A stretch of 64,000 nucleotides of DNA from Hedera helix (Eukaryota; Streptophyta; Magnoliopsida; Apiales; Araliaceae): NCBI GenBank assembly GCA_947179155.2, contig OX359278.1, positions 30,322,773 to 30,386,772 on the forward strand. The letters run 5' to 3'. Below, piece after piece: positions 22,660 through 33,284 of this stretch. Under the pieces are notes generated by a model that did no database searches, was not told the DNA's origin, and saw only the letters and a list, made by a program, of their open reading frames with translations. Each line of letters opens with the position of its first letter. The stretch's first letter is position 1. The position numbers were made by a program, and so were the translations under genes.

Positions 22660-23680
22660 TTGATAAACGATGGAGTCATCAATGCAGAGTAACCTAGTGT
22701 TGGATGTATCTTTAAGCCCACTGTATTCAAATAAACTGGGATAATTCTTTCGCATTTTCTCTTCTAATTCCCAGGTGGCTTCTTCAACGTTATGATTTCG
22801 TCATAGAACTTTAACGAAATGAATCACCTTATTTCTTAAGACTTTCTCTTTCCTATCTAATATTTGGACAAGAATTTCTTCATAAGTTAAATCCTTCTCT
22901 ATTTGAATTGGTTCATATGTTATGACGTGCTTATAATTTGGTTTGTACGGTCGGAGCACTAACACGTGGAAAACATTATGTATATGTTCTAATTCTAGAG
23001 GTAAAGCCACTTCATATGCCACTTCCCCAACTTTCTTTAATACTTCGAACGGTTCAATAAATCTAGGATTTAATTTACCTTTCTTTTCAAATCTGATTTT
23101 TCCCTTCCATGGAGACACTTTAAGAAACACGTGGCTTCCCACCTCAAAATTCCGACTTTGCCTATGCAAATCTGCATACTTTTTCTGTCGATCCTGAGCT
23201 GCTACTAATCGAGCCCGTATCAACCTGACTATATCCGTCGGTTGTTGAACTAATTCAGGTCCTAGCAGTTGACGTTCGCCAACTTCATCCCAACACAAAG
23301 GAGTTCTTCACTTTCTTCCATATAAAGCTTTGTAAGGTGGCATCCCTATACTTGCATGGTAACTATTATTATATGCAAATTCTACCAAGGGTAGATGATC
23401 ATCCCAATTCCCTTTGAAATCCATAATACAAGCCCGCAACATATCTTTTAAGGTTTGTATCGTTCTTTCGCTTTGACCATCGGTTTGAGGATGGTAGGCC
23501 GTACTCAACCTCAGTTGTGTCCCTAACCTCTCTTGTAGACTCCTCCAAAAAATTGATGTAAAATGCGGATCCCGATCTGACACAATTGACACTAGTACTC
23601 CGTGTCGCAATATCACTTGTTTAATGTAAATTCTAGCCAATTGATCCAAATTTTATTTGATCTTGATTGGTAAAAAGTGG
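22660..23680 (-). pseudogene. Element B integrase core and chromodomain
   Basis: Minus-strand continuation of pol. After a stop at 23680-23682 the frame goes on with AHFLPIK and another stop, then 23308-23649 with VSIVSDRDPHFTSIFW (second catalytic Asp), STAYHPQTDGQSERTIQTLK (catalytic Glu) and FAYNNSYHASIGMPPYKALYGRK. 22801-23298 carries the C-terminal part (RQKKYADLHRQ, GSHVFLKVSPWKG, RFIEPFEVLKKVGEVAYE, HNVFHVLVLRPY) and the start of a chromodomain (EKVLRNKVIHFVKVL). A TGA replaces the usual Trp at 22799-22801, and the chromodomain continues as RNHNVEEATWELEEKM. Chromodomains direct chromoviruses to marked chromatin. Confidence 0.85.
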
Positions 23681-23682
23681 GC

Positions 23683-26001
23683 CTACTTTGTCAGTCTTTC
23701 CACAATCACCCATACAGTATCGTATCCTTTTTTAGTAGTTGGAAGTCCTACCACGAAATCCATGGTAATATGTTCCCACTTCCATTCGGGAATTTCAAGA
23801 GGTCGTAGCAGTCCGCTTGGCTTCTGATGCTCAGCTTTGATTCGCTGACACATCAAGCACCGACTTACATAATCCGCAATTTCTCGTTTCATGTTTGGCC
23901 ACCAAAAATACTTTCGTAAATCTTGGTACATTTTCTTACTTCCTAGATGAATCGAGAATTTTGAATTATATGCTTCCTGGAATATCTCTTCTTTCAATTC
24001 AGATACTGCTGGTATCCAGATTCGCCCCTCAAATTTGAGAATTCCATTACTATCTATTTGAAATTTTACTTCATCACTTGATGTAACCCTATTCCTTACT
24101 CGGGTACAATCATCATTTGCTAATTGGGCTTCCTTCACCTTCTCTAACAATGTCGGTTGCATTTTTAAAACAAATAGCATCTCATCTACTTCGGAGGGAT
24201 ACTTCACTTCAATTTCTAACTTGGTCATCTCCTGAATTAGTTTATCCTGAACAGTTAATTTCATCAACTTTTCTCTTTTCTTTCTACTTAAAGCATCTGC
24301 TACTACATTAGTTTTTCCTGGATGGTAGAGGATTTCACGATCATAATCTTTTATCAATTTCAACCACCTCCACTGACGTATATTCAACTCCTTTTGCATG
24401 AAGATATATTTCAGACTCTTATGGTCTGTATATATTTCACATTTCTCCCCATAGAGGTAATGTTTCCATATCTTCAATGCAAAGACTACTGCTGCCAATT
24501 CCAAATCATGCGTCGAATACCCCTTCTCATAATCTTTCAACCGTCGTGATGCATATGCAATAACCTTGCTGTTCTGCATAAGCACACAACCTAATCCTTT
24601 ATGAGAGGCATCACTGTATACCACAAAATTTCCTGTTTCATCAGGTAAAGCCAACACCGGAGCTTCGCTTAGCCTTTTCTTTAACTCACAAAAACTTTCT
24701 TCACATTTATCTGTCCACACAAACTTTACAGACTTTCTAGTTAAATTGGTTAGCGAAGTTGCTATCTTAGAAAAATCTTGAATAAATCGTTGATAATAAC
24801 CCGCTAGACCCAAGAAACTTCTCACCTCTATTGGAGTCTTTGGCTGTTCCCAATTAATTACAGCTTCAACTTTTATAGGATCCACATAAATTCCATCTTT
24901 ATCAATAATATGACCCAAAAAGTGAACTCTTTCCAACCAGAATTCACATTTTGAGAATTTAGCATATAACTTTTCTTTTCTCAAAGTTTCCAGCACTATC
25001 TTTAAATGATCTGCATGTTTTTCCTGAGACTTGGAATATACTAAGATATCATCTATGAACACCACTACAAATTTATCCAAATAGGGTTTAAAAATCCTAT
25101 TCATCATATCCATGAATGCCACTGGGGCATTCGTCAATCCAAACGGCATCACTAGAAACTCGTAATGACCATAACGAGTTCTGAATGCTGTTTTTGGTAC
25201 ATCCTCCCTTCTTATTCTCAGTTGATGATACCCTGACCGAAGATCAATCTTTGAAAAATATTTTGCTCCCTTTAACTGATCAAAAAGATCATCAATCCTT
25301 GGCAAAGGGTATTTATTCTTGATGGCCATCTTATTTAACTCTCTGTAATCAATACACAATCGTAAAGTTCCATTCTTCTTCTTAACAAATAGCACTGGTG
25401 CTCCCCATGGAGACACACTCGGCTGAATAAACTTCTTATCTAATAGCTTCTGTAGTTGCTTCATCAACTCTTTCATTTCCACTGGAGCCATTCTATACGG
25501 AGCCTTAGATATTGGACCAGTTCCTAGTGCTAAATCAATCATAAACTCGATTTCCCGATCTGGTGGAAGACCAGGTAAGTCATCCGAAAACACATCGAGA
25601 AATTCGTTCACTACCGATATGTTCTCTATTTTCATTTCCCCTTTTTGGGTATCCATCACATATGTTAAGTATCTCGTGTCTCCCTTCCTTAACGTCTTTC
25701 TAACTTGCATGACTGACAGACAACTAAATTGTCTCGGTAATTTACTACCATAAAATACTACTTTCGACTTTTTGGGAGTTTGTAAAGTTACACACTTCCT
25801 CTGACAATCAATCATGGCCTTATGGTTATACAACCAGCCCATTCCTAAAATGACGTCAAATTTTCCAAGACGTATCGAAATTAAATCCACATATGACTTA
25901 TGCTTTCTTATCAATATAGGACAATGCTTATGTACATGATTAACATATATCACTTCTTTGTTTGCAATCTCTATATTCAAGGGTTGTGTCCAATTTTTCA
26001 T
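23683..26001 (-). CDS. Element B pol: protease end, RT, RNase H, integrase N-terminal part
   Basis: 772 open codons. Residues 1-80 finish the aspartic protease (DVILGMGWL). RT spans about 185-350 with GTLRLCIDYRELN, LRSGYHQLRI, MPFGLTNAP and active site FIDD (315-318). RNase H spans about 455-575 with YSDAS (462-466), TDHKSL and ADALSR. The integrase zinc region is near 680-720 (IHLG .. CLMC); the first His of the HHCC set appears as Tyr (EAYNS). The first integrase Asp is in ITMDF. The ORF ends at a stop before the usual SAHF. It is frameshifted against the protease N-terminus upstream, so no full polyprotein is made, but RT and RNase H look intact. Confidence 0.9.
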   Translation of the reverse strand: MKNWTQPLNIEIANKEVIYVNHVHKHCPILIRKHKSYVDLISIRLGKFDVILGMGWLYNHKAMIDCQRKCVTLQTPKKSKVVFYGSKLPRQFSCLSVMQVRKTLRKGDTRYLTYVMDTQKGEMKIENISVVNEFLDVFSDDLPGLPPDREIEFMIDLALGTGPISKAPYRMAPVEMKELMKQLQKLLDKKFIQPSVSPWGAPVLFVKKKNGTLRLCIDYRELNKMAIKNKYPLPRIDDLFDQLKGAKYFSKIDLRSGYHQLRIRREDVPKTAFRTRYGHYEFLVMPFGLTNAPVAFMDMMNRIFKPYLDKFVVVFIDDILVYSKSQEKHADHLKIVLETLRKEKLYAKFSKCEFWLERVHFLGHIIDKDGIYVDPIKVEAVINWEQPKTPIEVRSFLGLAGYYQRFIQDFSKIATSLTNLTRKSVKFVWTDKCEESFCELKKRLSEAPVLALPDETGNFVVYSDASHKGLGCVLMQNSKVIAYASRRLKDYEKGYSTHDLELAAVVFALKIWKHYLYGEKCEIYTDHKSLKYIFMQKELNIRQWRWLKLIKDYDREILYHPGKTNVVADALSRKKREKLMKLTVQDKLIQEMTKLEIEVKYPSEVDEMLFVLKMQPTLLEKVKEAQLANDDCTRVRNRVTSSDEVKFQIDSNGILKFEGRIWIPAVSELKEEIFQEAYNSKFSIHLGSKKMYQDLRKYFWWPNMKREIADYVSRCLMCQRIKAEHQKPSGLLRPLEIPEWKWEHITMDFVVGLPTTKKGYDTVWVIVERLTK

Positions 26002-26248
26002 GGTTCAACCCTAGTCTTCTAGCAAATTCATCAGATATAAAAGAGCACGTAGCACCCGAATCAAAAAGCACACATACATTAGTATTGCAAACTAAAATGG
26101 TACCTGATACCACGTCTTTAGATTTTTCTACTTCTTGCACCGTCATGTTAAAGGCTCGGGCAGTAGGACGACTTGGTTGAGCTGATGAAGGAAATGTCAG
26201 CTTCCCTCCAGTGTTTGCTACTTTCACTCCACTCGTTACCTCCATCAT
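25940..26248 (-). pseudogene. Element B aspartic protease, N-terminal part
   Basis: Reads GTILVCNTNVCVLFDSGATC, then SFISDEFARRLGL. The catalytic DSGA motif is intact. The frame overlaps the start of the 772-codon pol ORF by about 60 bases and joins it by a frameshift near 25980. The upstream segment links to the gag knuckle. Confidence 0.8.
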
Positions 26249-27270
26249 CTTCTTTGGACAATTTCGAGCAAAATGGTCTGCCGCTCCACAGTTAAAACAT
26301 CATGTCTTCTTTAATTTTGGGTAATCTGGTGCAACGTGTCCTTCTTATTGGCACTTATAACAAACCTTCTTCCCCTTCAAACAAACCCCTAAATGATTCT
26401 TCCCACAATTACTACACGGTTCGATTTTCTTCTTAACATCTCCGAATTTGTTTCCGGAGGTGTTGGTACTACCACTCCACATTTTCTTACTAGGAGGGTT
26501 GGTACTACTACCACTTCCCCCTTGGAATCTCCTTCATTTTTCCTTTTCTTTTGTTCTTGATGGTATTTTGTAATAGCTTCATTATCTCCCTCAGCCAAGA
26601 TTGCTTTTTCCAATACGTTAGCGTATGTTGTTGTCTGAAATATATTCACCTTGCTATAGATCAAGGGCTTCAATCCCTGTTCAAATCTTTTAGCTTTCCG
26701 TTCTTCTGTACTGACCTGGTATGGAGCAAACCAGGCCAATTCATTAAACTTGGCTGCATACTCAGTTACTGACATGTTATTCTTCTTTAATTCCAAAAAC
26801 TAAATTTCTAACGTATTCTGCATACTAGTTGGAAAATAATTTTTGAAAAACAGTTCCTTAAACCTCTTCTAAGGAACTATTTCTCCCGCCTCTCTATTCC
26901 AATTTGCTTGCCACCAGTGGGCGGCCTCTCCTTTCATCATGAAGGTTGCAAAAGCAGTCTTCTGCTACTCTACTACCCTAACCACCTCAAAAACCCTCTC
27001 CATTTCCATAATCCAAGTTTGAGCTTCTATAGGATTTATAGAGCCCTTAAATTCTGGTGGCCCAGCTACTTTAAAATTTGCAAAGTGAGGGGGTTGGGTA
27101 TTTTGTTTAGCAATAACTGTGTTCCTATTTTGCATTGCTCCGGTTAATAAGTCTACTAACCTCTGTACCAAATCCACTGGGGCTGTTTCTGGTTCTGATC
27201 TTGTACCTGTCCCAGTGATTTCATTCACTAATTCCTCTAGTGCTCGTCTAGCAGGCCTACCTCTCTTTGG
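26249..27270 (-). pseudogene. Element B gag with AT-hook-like start and CCHC knuckle
   Basis: Begins near 27270 with PPKRGRPARRALEELVNE, which has an RGRP AT-hook-like core, although the ATG is not clear. 26965-27228 gives PHFANFKVAGPPEFKGS and AQTWIMEMERVFEVV. After a stop, FMMKGEAAHWW and FKELFFKNYFP follow. 26389-26796 gives ELKKNNMSVTEYAAKFNELA and RFEQGLKPLIYSKV. A CFNCGAADHFARNC knuckle (C-x2-C-x4-H-x4-C) is readable at about 26260-26305. At least four stops or frameshifts interrupt it. This is a typical retrotransposon gag capsid domain followed by a nucleocapsid knuckle. Confidence 0.8.
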
Positions 27271-27484
27271 CGGCTATATTTATTGGACAGAATTGAAAAT
27301 TAGCAATTTATATCAAAACATACTTCATAACACTACCATTCATATATTTACATTAATTAATAGCCAACTATTTTACAAGATACATACATACCCCAAGTCA
27401 CATATACGTCCTATTCATCTATCACACTTCTACTATTTACATAAACACAAGTATATATATATATATATATATCCCAACATCACA

Positions 27485-28254
27485 CTATCCCACATTCCAT
27501 GGATTCATTGCTCTTCTCATTGCTTCCTCGTACTCTTGTATTATAATATTGATCGCCACAACGCGATCAATGTCTCGCCAATATTGGCCATCTTCCACTC
27601 GAAAATTTCGAATCCGATTTTGTGCTCTTTCAGATGCGCACTTAAAGGTGTACTCCTTATCATCCATCCTTACCTGTTTAGCCCTCACCTCATTTTCTGT
27701 GAAGCCTACTTGTCTGGTTGCTCTGCCCCAAGCGAGCTCAATCCTCATACGATCTGTCATCTCTCTATTCAACCTATCAACGAGGATCTGTCTTTTTGTA
27801 GACAGCTCTGTTATTCTATGTTAAGCTTGGGCTAGTTTATTTACCGCCTCATTTTTCCGTTGGGTGAAGACCTGGAGTTCTTTCTTTCTTTGCTGTTACA
27901 CAACGTTTTGAGCTAGAGCTGGGCTTCTAACTCATGTACTTGGTGTGTAAGATCAGCCACCTGAATCTCTAAACCATTTATAGTGTCTATGGCATTAGCT
28001 ATTAATTCTTCATTTGGGTCTAAGTTTTCATGCGGAGTACCTTCAAAAGACCTTCCTAATTCCTCTTCTTCTTCATGATTTACTTCCATAGGTTCTTCTG
28101 GTTCAAGGTCCGGTCCATACTCCGACCTTGGCACAGATACTGGTGGACTAGCAACCACCCGCTCAGGTACTACATGTATATCCGTAACTTCTTCCTCTTC
28201 GAACCTAGCCCCACTTGGTTCACCTGCTTCTGAAATCCTATAAAACAACAACAC
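27485..28254 (-). pseudogene. Leader ORF of element B: acidic segment plus coiled coil
   Basis: Lies between the PBS and gag. 27913-28254 reads acidic (DLEPEEPMEVNHEEEEELGR) and then heptad-like (IDTINGLEIQVADLTHQVHE). After a frameshift, a coherent frame continues with QQRKKELQVFTQRKNEAV, HRITELSTKRQILVDRLN, and then 27485-27772 with MTDRMRIELAWGRATR and RNFRVEDGQYWRDIDRVVA. Two in-frame TAA codons look like former CAA. This makes an ancestral protein of about 250 residues upstream of gag. I do not recognise a named domain; a structural or RNA-binding role is only a guess. Confidence 0.6.
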
Positions 28255-28436
28255 AATAACCCTCTATTAACGTTAATCAAACAATTACATAATAACTTTT
28301 TAAATACCACATAATTTATTGACTTTTGGACCGCCTAAATTCCCTACTTCCTTTTTTCTTAAACTCGATTTGAGTTGCTTACTTATATCTAGGTTTTGTA
28401 CTAAGATTTTCCCCCACCTATAGTCTTAAACCCTTT

Positions 28437-28449
28437 GGCTCTGATACCA
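28437..28449 (-). other. Primer binding site of element B
   Basis: The minus strand reads TGGTATCAGAGCC three bases after the LTR end (28453). It is an exact match to the initiator tRNA-Met primer site used by chromoviruses. Confidence 0.85.
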
Positions 28450-29848
28450 TCCTGTGACTCCCCCAAATTCGGGCTTCTTGATCCTCGAATTTGGTGCTCA
28501 CTGTTCATACATTCTACTTTCATTTACCGCTACTCCAAATTTCTAATAATATATATTACGTCCATTCATATTCAAGTTAATACAAAATATACCTACTAAA
28601 CCCCCAGGGTCATCAACCTTTACATACATACAACATTACTAGGATAAGTATTCCACATCTACAGTCACAAAATGGATCTAAAACTGCCAGCGGGGAACAA
28701 TTCATCATTTCTTCATTCTGACATCTTTCTTTTTCCTTCGACTTTCTTATTTATACCTTCAAATTTAACATCTTTGTCTGTGTCACATTAATCGGGCAAG
28801 AATGAGTAACTGAAGTGCTCAGCAAGTATAATGAATTGAATAATAATGCAGAATGATGAAAAAGAATTTATAACAATAACGTAACATGATCTCATTTCAA
28901 ATGGAAGAAAATAACTGAATAACACTGATAAGACCATAAAACTTTAAACCCGTACTCGAGGTGATCGGTCTTTCGTACCTATAACTGTCCACATCATATT
29001 ACCGCATATAGCGGAGTATCGGAATTTAAAGCATCTGACAAGCTAAATCCCCTGAAATAGGGTTGTTCATCTCAATTTCTAAGAGTCTGCACCAAAACAA
29101 TTTGGTTTGGCTCAGCACTTAACAATAAAGAGTAATTTAAAATTCAATTGTATCAAAAGTCTAGCCGGACAATTGACATAAACTCATAATCATCAATTCA
29201 CTAATCAAAAATTATGATTCGTTAAAATTTTCATCTAAGAAGGAATGTGAATAACCACAGGGACTTTCAATTTTTATTGAACAGTTACAACATCAATTGA
29301 AATCAATATTCAAGAAAGTCGAATAATGATAACACTTGGGAAATAGAACTCAATTGAGATTTTAATATCTAGCATATGATAAATGGTTCAAGATTAGGGT
29401 TTAGGAACTTGCCTCGATGTTCGATTATTAAATTAACGTTTAATTATCCTTTTTTGGACAACCTATAATAATAACATAATCAAATAATAATAATTTAGTA
29501 ACCTATGATATTAATTTATGTAATTAATATCACTTACAAAATAAATATTCTACCCGTCAGATCTATATTGGTGTTTATAATTAATTATAACCTAATTTGG
29601 TTATTTAATTTAATCATGTCCTTTTTATGTCTTCATATATAAAGCACTTAATTATTAATTAGAATTATTCCTCAAAATTGAAAATTTGTTAAATTTAATT
29701 TATAAAATATTTTTATATATTTTTTTGATTTTATATAATTTTTATCATTTTTTAAACATTTATTTTAATTAAATTAAATTCCAATGGCAATCCTTAATTA
29801 TTCTGAAAATCGAAACCGGTGGCAAAACCGTAATTACGTGGAAAATTC

Positions 29849-30035
29849 TCGGTCGCGCATGGCGCGCGTCCCCCCCCCCCCTTGCCAGCCAAACGACGTT
29901 GTTTGGCCCCTTGTATCCGGAAAATTGGTCGCCACGCATGGCGCGACCCTGACTTCCGTCCCCGAAACGACGTCGTTTAACTCCTGGTTCCAGAAAAAAA
30001 AAAATGGCCTCCGCGCAATGTGCGGGCGACCTTAT
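29849..30035 (-). promoter_or_regulatory. GC palindrome block in the element B LTR (right copy)
   Basis: ggtcgcgcatggcgcgcg, a poly-C run, gccaaacgacgttgtttggc (one CpG decayed to TpG compared with the left LTR), cacgcatggcgcgacc, gaaacgacgtcgttta (intact ACGACGTCGT) and gcgcaatgtgcgggcg. It has the same order and spacing as 11500-11680, so the block belongs to the family consensus. Confidence 0.5.
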
Positions 30036-31347
30036 TTTGTTTTTTCTTCTTCTTTCGTTAACAGTAACCAAACACAACCATTTTACACCATTTTGATTTT
30101 TATTTTCCATATCATAACTACTCTAAACATCATATAATCCATCAATATACATCTAAAAATTATATAGAACAATTATCTAATTATTTACTAATTTTTCACA
30201 AAATTATTTTATCACCAAAAATACAAAAATAGTCCAAATAAATAGGTTTTATACCTTCCAAAAGCTTGATAATTCTTTAATGAAGCTTGATAAACCCCTT
30301 GTTGGCACAAAAAATTTTCCTCTTGATGGTGGTGGTGGTGCTCGGTGATGGTGATGGTGATGGTGGAGGAAGAGAAGAGAAATATGAACTATGATGGTTT
30401 TGTTTTGTGATGGCTTTGTATTGTTTTATTATTATTCTTCCACATATAAGCTTGAATTGATTAAATAAGTTTGTTTACATTATCATGTCCAAATCCACCG
30501 ACTTAGAGTTAAGTCGGTAAAAATATCATGCACCGCTCCTTAATTTAATACATTATGTAGTTTTTTCGTGTAATAAATATTTTATATAATGTAAAATGAT
30601 TTATGAATAATATTTATATATTTTTAGGGTACCTTATTTCATAAATTTTGTACACGCATAATGACATGCATGTAATTATATGAGGTACTTCATCCTTCCA
30701 AACTTAATAAAATTAAATTTTTCACGTTTCAACTTTGTTACATATACATTACGTAAACATTCATGTATTTTCTATTACTACATAATATATACATATATCA
30801 ATTATTATTATACACACACACACATTATGTGTTATAATAATTTCTTTCATATATTTAAATCACAAAAATATTAAATCTCATAAAAATAGAAATAATTCTA
30901 TTTTACATTAACACAATTTATCTTATTAAAAATAAGAATTATTCATATTTATTTATTATTCTTGTTCACTATTTCATTTATTTTATATAAACTATATCAT
31001 ACAATATTGTATAATTTATATAACTATAACCTTTTCCTTAACAAATTTATTTTCTTGTATAAATTATATATTTACTCTCATATAATTTATATAATCATAC
31101 ATTCCTTTATATTTAATTATATTTCCTTATATAGAATATATATAATTTATTACTATATATTTTATATAATTAGTTACTCTTCTTAATAATTCCCAAAATT
31201 CCCTATAATAATTAATTAATCTATAATCAATAATTTTGACCTTGTTAATTCTCTCATTAACTTTTAATTTAATTTAGGATTAATTTCCAATATTAATTCC
31301 CATTTTATTGACACAATTCATCAAAATTAGTAATCGTAACAATAAAG

Positions 31348-31348
<1 letters not shown>

Positions 31349-31399
<51 letters not shown>
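31349..31399. repeat. (AT)n microsatellite
   Basis: About 25 uninterrupted AT units inside the AT-rich outer part of the right LTR of B. Confidence 0.9.
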
Positions 31400-31403
<4 letters not shown>

Positions 31404-31503
31404 ACACAATTCACATTACCTATCTAGTTTAAATAATTAAAATACACACATTTTATTTATTTAAATTTTTTACACGTTATAATAACCTGGATATTATATG
31501 TCA

Positions 31504-33284
31504 TATATGAGTTATATGAACTATGTCAAGTGTTAGAATGAAGGTTTAAAGCTTATAGCAAAAAATCGCAAAGTTGGTAAAAGTTGGTTTTGAAGTTGAA
31601 AAAAATTCCAAGTCTAGAAATGTGTTGAACAGCCCTTCTATGGGCTAATGTATCAATGATTTTAAAGAGCCAAATGAGTCAAGTAGTATTTTTGTAAAAT
31701 ACTAGGTAGTAAGGTCTAGATGTGGTCTAAATTTGAGCTCAATCGGATGTAAGACGAAGGAGTTAAAAATCGACAAAGGTAGTGCAAAAATCAGAATTTG
31801 CTGATTCTGAACATTGTGCCCCAGCACAATGTTTTGTACTAAACATTGCGCTGGGGCCCAAATGAATTGTTCATGGCTGAGGAGATTTCGCGACCAGTGA
31901 GCTCTGATGGTGCCGGGGCGAGATCGCTCTGCATTTGAAAAAAATTTAAGCTTCCAAAAAGCTATATTTTGATATGGGATGATAGAAACAAGTTATATGA
32001 ACTCTATAATTGATAAAAATGGTCAATGTAAATGGTGTTAAAGTATAATGAAATGATGAATGACATAGTATAACATGCCTAAAGCTAAGTCAAACCATGT
32101 TATGGGTTAAGTAAAAGGTTGGGAGCAAGCTAGGATGTCTTATTAACCTATGTAAGGTGTAATACATCAAATGTGAAATGATTAGAGACGAATGGTTGTG
32201 TAATTACGGATTGAGTTTAACAAAGACTATTAAGTTATGATCCTATAATGATGAATATAGATTGTATGTTTTTAGATAAGGTTTAAACAAGCAACCTGAG
32301 TTAAGGAAGGATAGCAGGGCCAAGCGAGGCGACAAAGGTTAAGTAAATAAAAGCGTACAGGCAAGTTCTTCAGACTTAAGTGTAGTATATGTTCTATGTG
32401 AACTACGTGATAGTAAATGAGTTGAAATGTGCCCTATGTGCAATTATGTGGTTTAATTGCTAAATGAATTGCATGACATTAAGCATAACATATTAAGAAA
32501 AAGGTTGCATGATGCATATTATCAACTGCGAGCATGAAATGTGCTATCTGATTAACTTGCTGAGCTTCATACTCATTCTTGCTATGAACTAACGTTTCAG
32601 GTACAGTACAAGAAGGCCGGAGGTTCCGGTGTAGCTAAGGTAAAGAATGTGAACAAATGGGTCAGTATGAGGAAATTTGATATATGTAATTTGTCAAACC
32701 ATAATTGTAACAAGAGAGTAAATGGTCTGTAAATCCATGGAATTAAATATGAATGTATGTATTATTTGGAGGAATGATATAAAGGATAAGATAAATTTAT
32801 TATTGATAGTCAAGTTATACATGTGATAAACTTGTATGTATGGTACAGAATTATGTAAACAGGTATAAGCAAATAAGATCATGTTTGATACATGTATAGT
32901 TAAATAGGGCCATGTATGAATATTTCATGACGAATTTTTATTTACATGTTATGAAACTCATGAATATATATATTTATTTATGAAATGATAATAGATTAGG
33001 TCATAATTAATTAATATTTGACCTAAGTTCTAATGATTGATAAATGAACGTTGCGATCCTGAGGCAGATAAGGGATGTAAGATAAAATGTTATAAAATAT
33101 AAAAAAAATATAGACCGTATTTATGGTCAATTAAAAAGGTGTTAAAGGATTAATGGTTAAGTTTATCGCACGAGATTGCCGTAAATATATTTTATGACTA
33201 TAAAAATGGATTTAAAGTTAATGATTATGTAATCCAGATATAAATGGATAGAATTAAGGAAGGTCAGGATCTCAGGGCGTTACA
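31504..33284 (+). repeat. Right part of solo LTR C
   Basis: Continues C after B. It holds the palindrome pair gaacattgtgccccagcac and actaaacattgcgctggggc (about 31808-31860), related to boxes in F and at 46.5 kb. It ends with ggatctcagggcgttaca, then the ACTAA duplication. No gene is supported. Confidence 0.7.

Larger units (their letters stand above)
10005..31498 (-). mobile_element. Element B: chromovirus (Tekay/Del-like Ty3/gypsy)
   Basis: On the minus strand: 5' LTR (28453-31498), PBS TGGTATCAGAGCC, an acidic coiled-coil leader ORF, gag with a CCHC knuckle, protease, RT, RNase H, integrase with a chromodomain, then a 3' LTR of which 10005-12169 survives. The PPT, 3' UTR and outer 0.9 kb of the 3' LTR are missing at the junction with nested element D. 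The chromodomain and gene order identify a chromovirus; the long LTRs favour Tekay/Del. Pol is the best preserved coding sequence in the window. Confidence 0.85.
28453..31498 (-). repeat. Element B 5' LTR, right copy
   Basis: Starts (plus strand) TGTGACTCCCCCAAATTCGGG next to the PBS. It matches the left LTR up to gtcggtaaa (about 30523) and continues about 0.97 kb of very AT-rich sequence to ataacctggatattata (31498). The following TGTCA is the target duplication. The terminal dinucleotide reads TA instead of CA. It contains the palindrome block again at about 29849-30035 and an (AT)n tract at 31349-31399. Confidence 0.75.
7587..33284 (+). mobile_element. Element C: solo gypsy LTR, split by element B
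   Basis: The LTR begins TGTGACACCCCAGG at 7587 and ends CAGGGCGTTACA at 33284, flanked by ACTAA on both sides. Its own sequence is 7587-10004 and 31504-33284 (about 4.2 kb); the rest is element B with everything nested in it. No PBS, internal region or second LTR of C is present, so C is a solo LTR left by LTR-LTR recombination. The start resembles that of D, and it carries a palindrome pair at about 31812-31860 that recurs in F. The size and ends fit Tekay/Del-type chromoviruses. Confidence 0.8.

Noticed and set aside
22660..27270. Integrated plant pararetrovirus
   Set aside because: LTRs, tRNA-Met PBS, integrase and a chromodomain are present, and no movement-protein or virus-type leader is seen; this is a gypsy retrotransposon.
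27119..27835. 238-codon plus-strand frame
   Set aside because: It is antisense to gag and the leader ORF of element B, which have recognisable motifs; the plus-strand product has none.
31504..33284. A separate solo LTR to the right of B
   Set aside because: The TTACA end with ACTAA at 33285 pairs with TGTGAC and ACTAA at 7582-7587, and CGTCA/TGTCA flanks B, so it is the second half of C.
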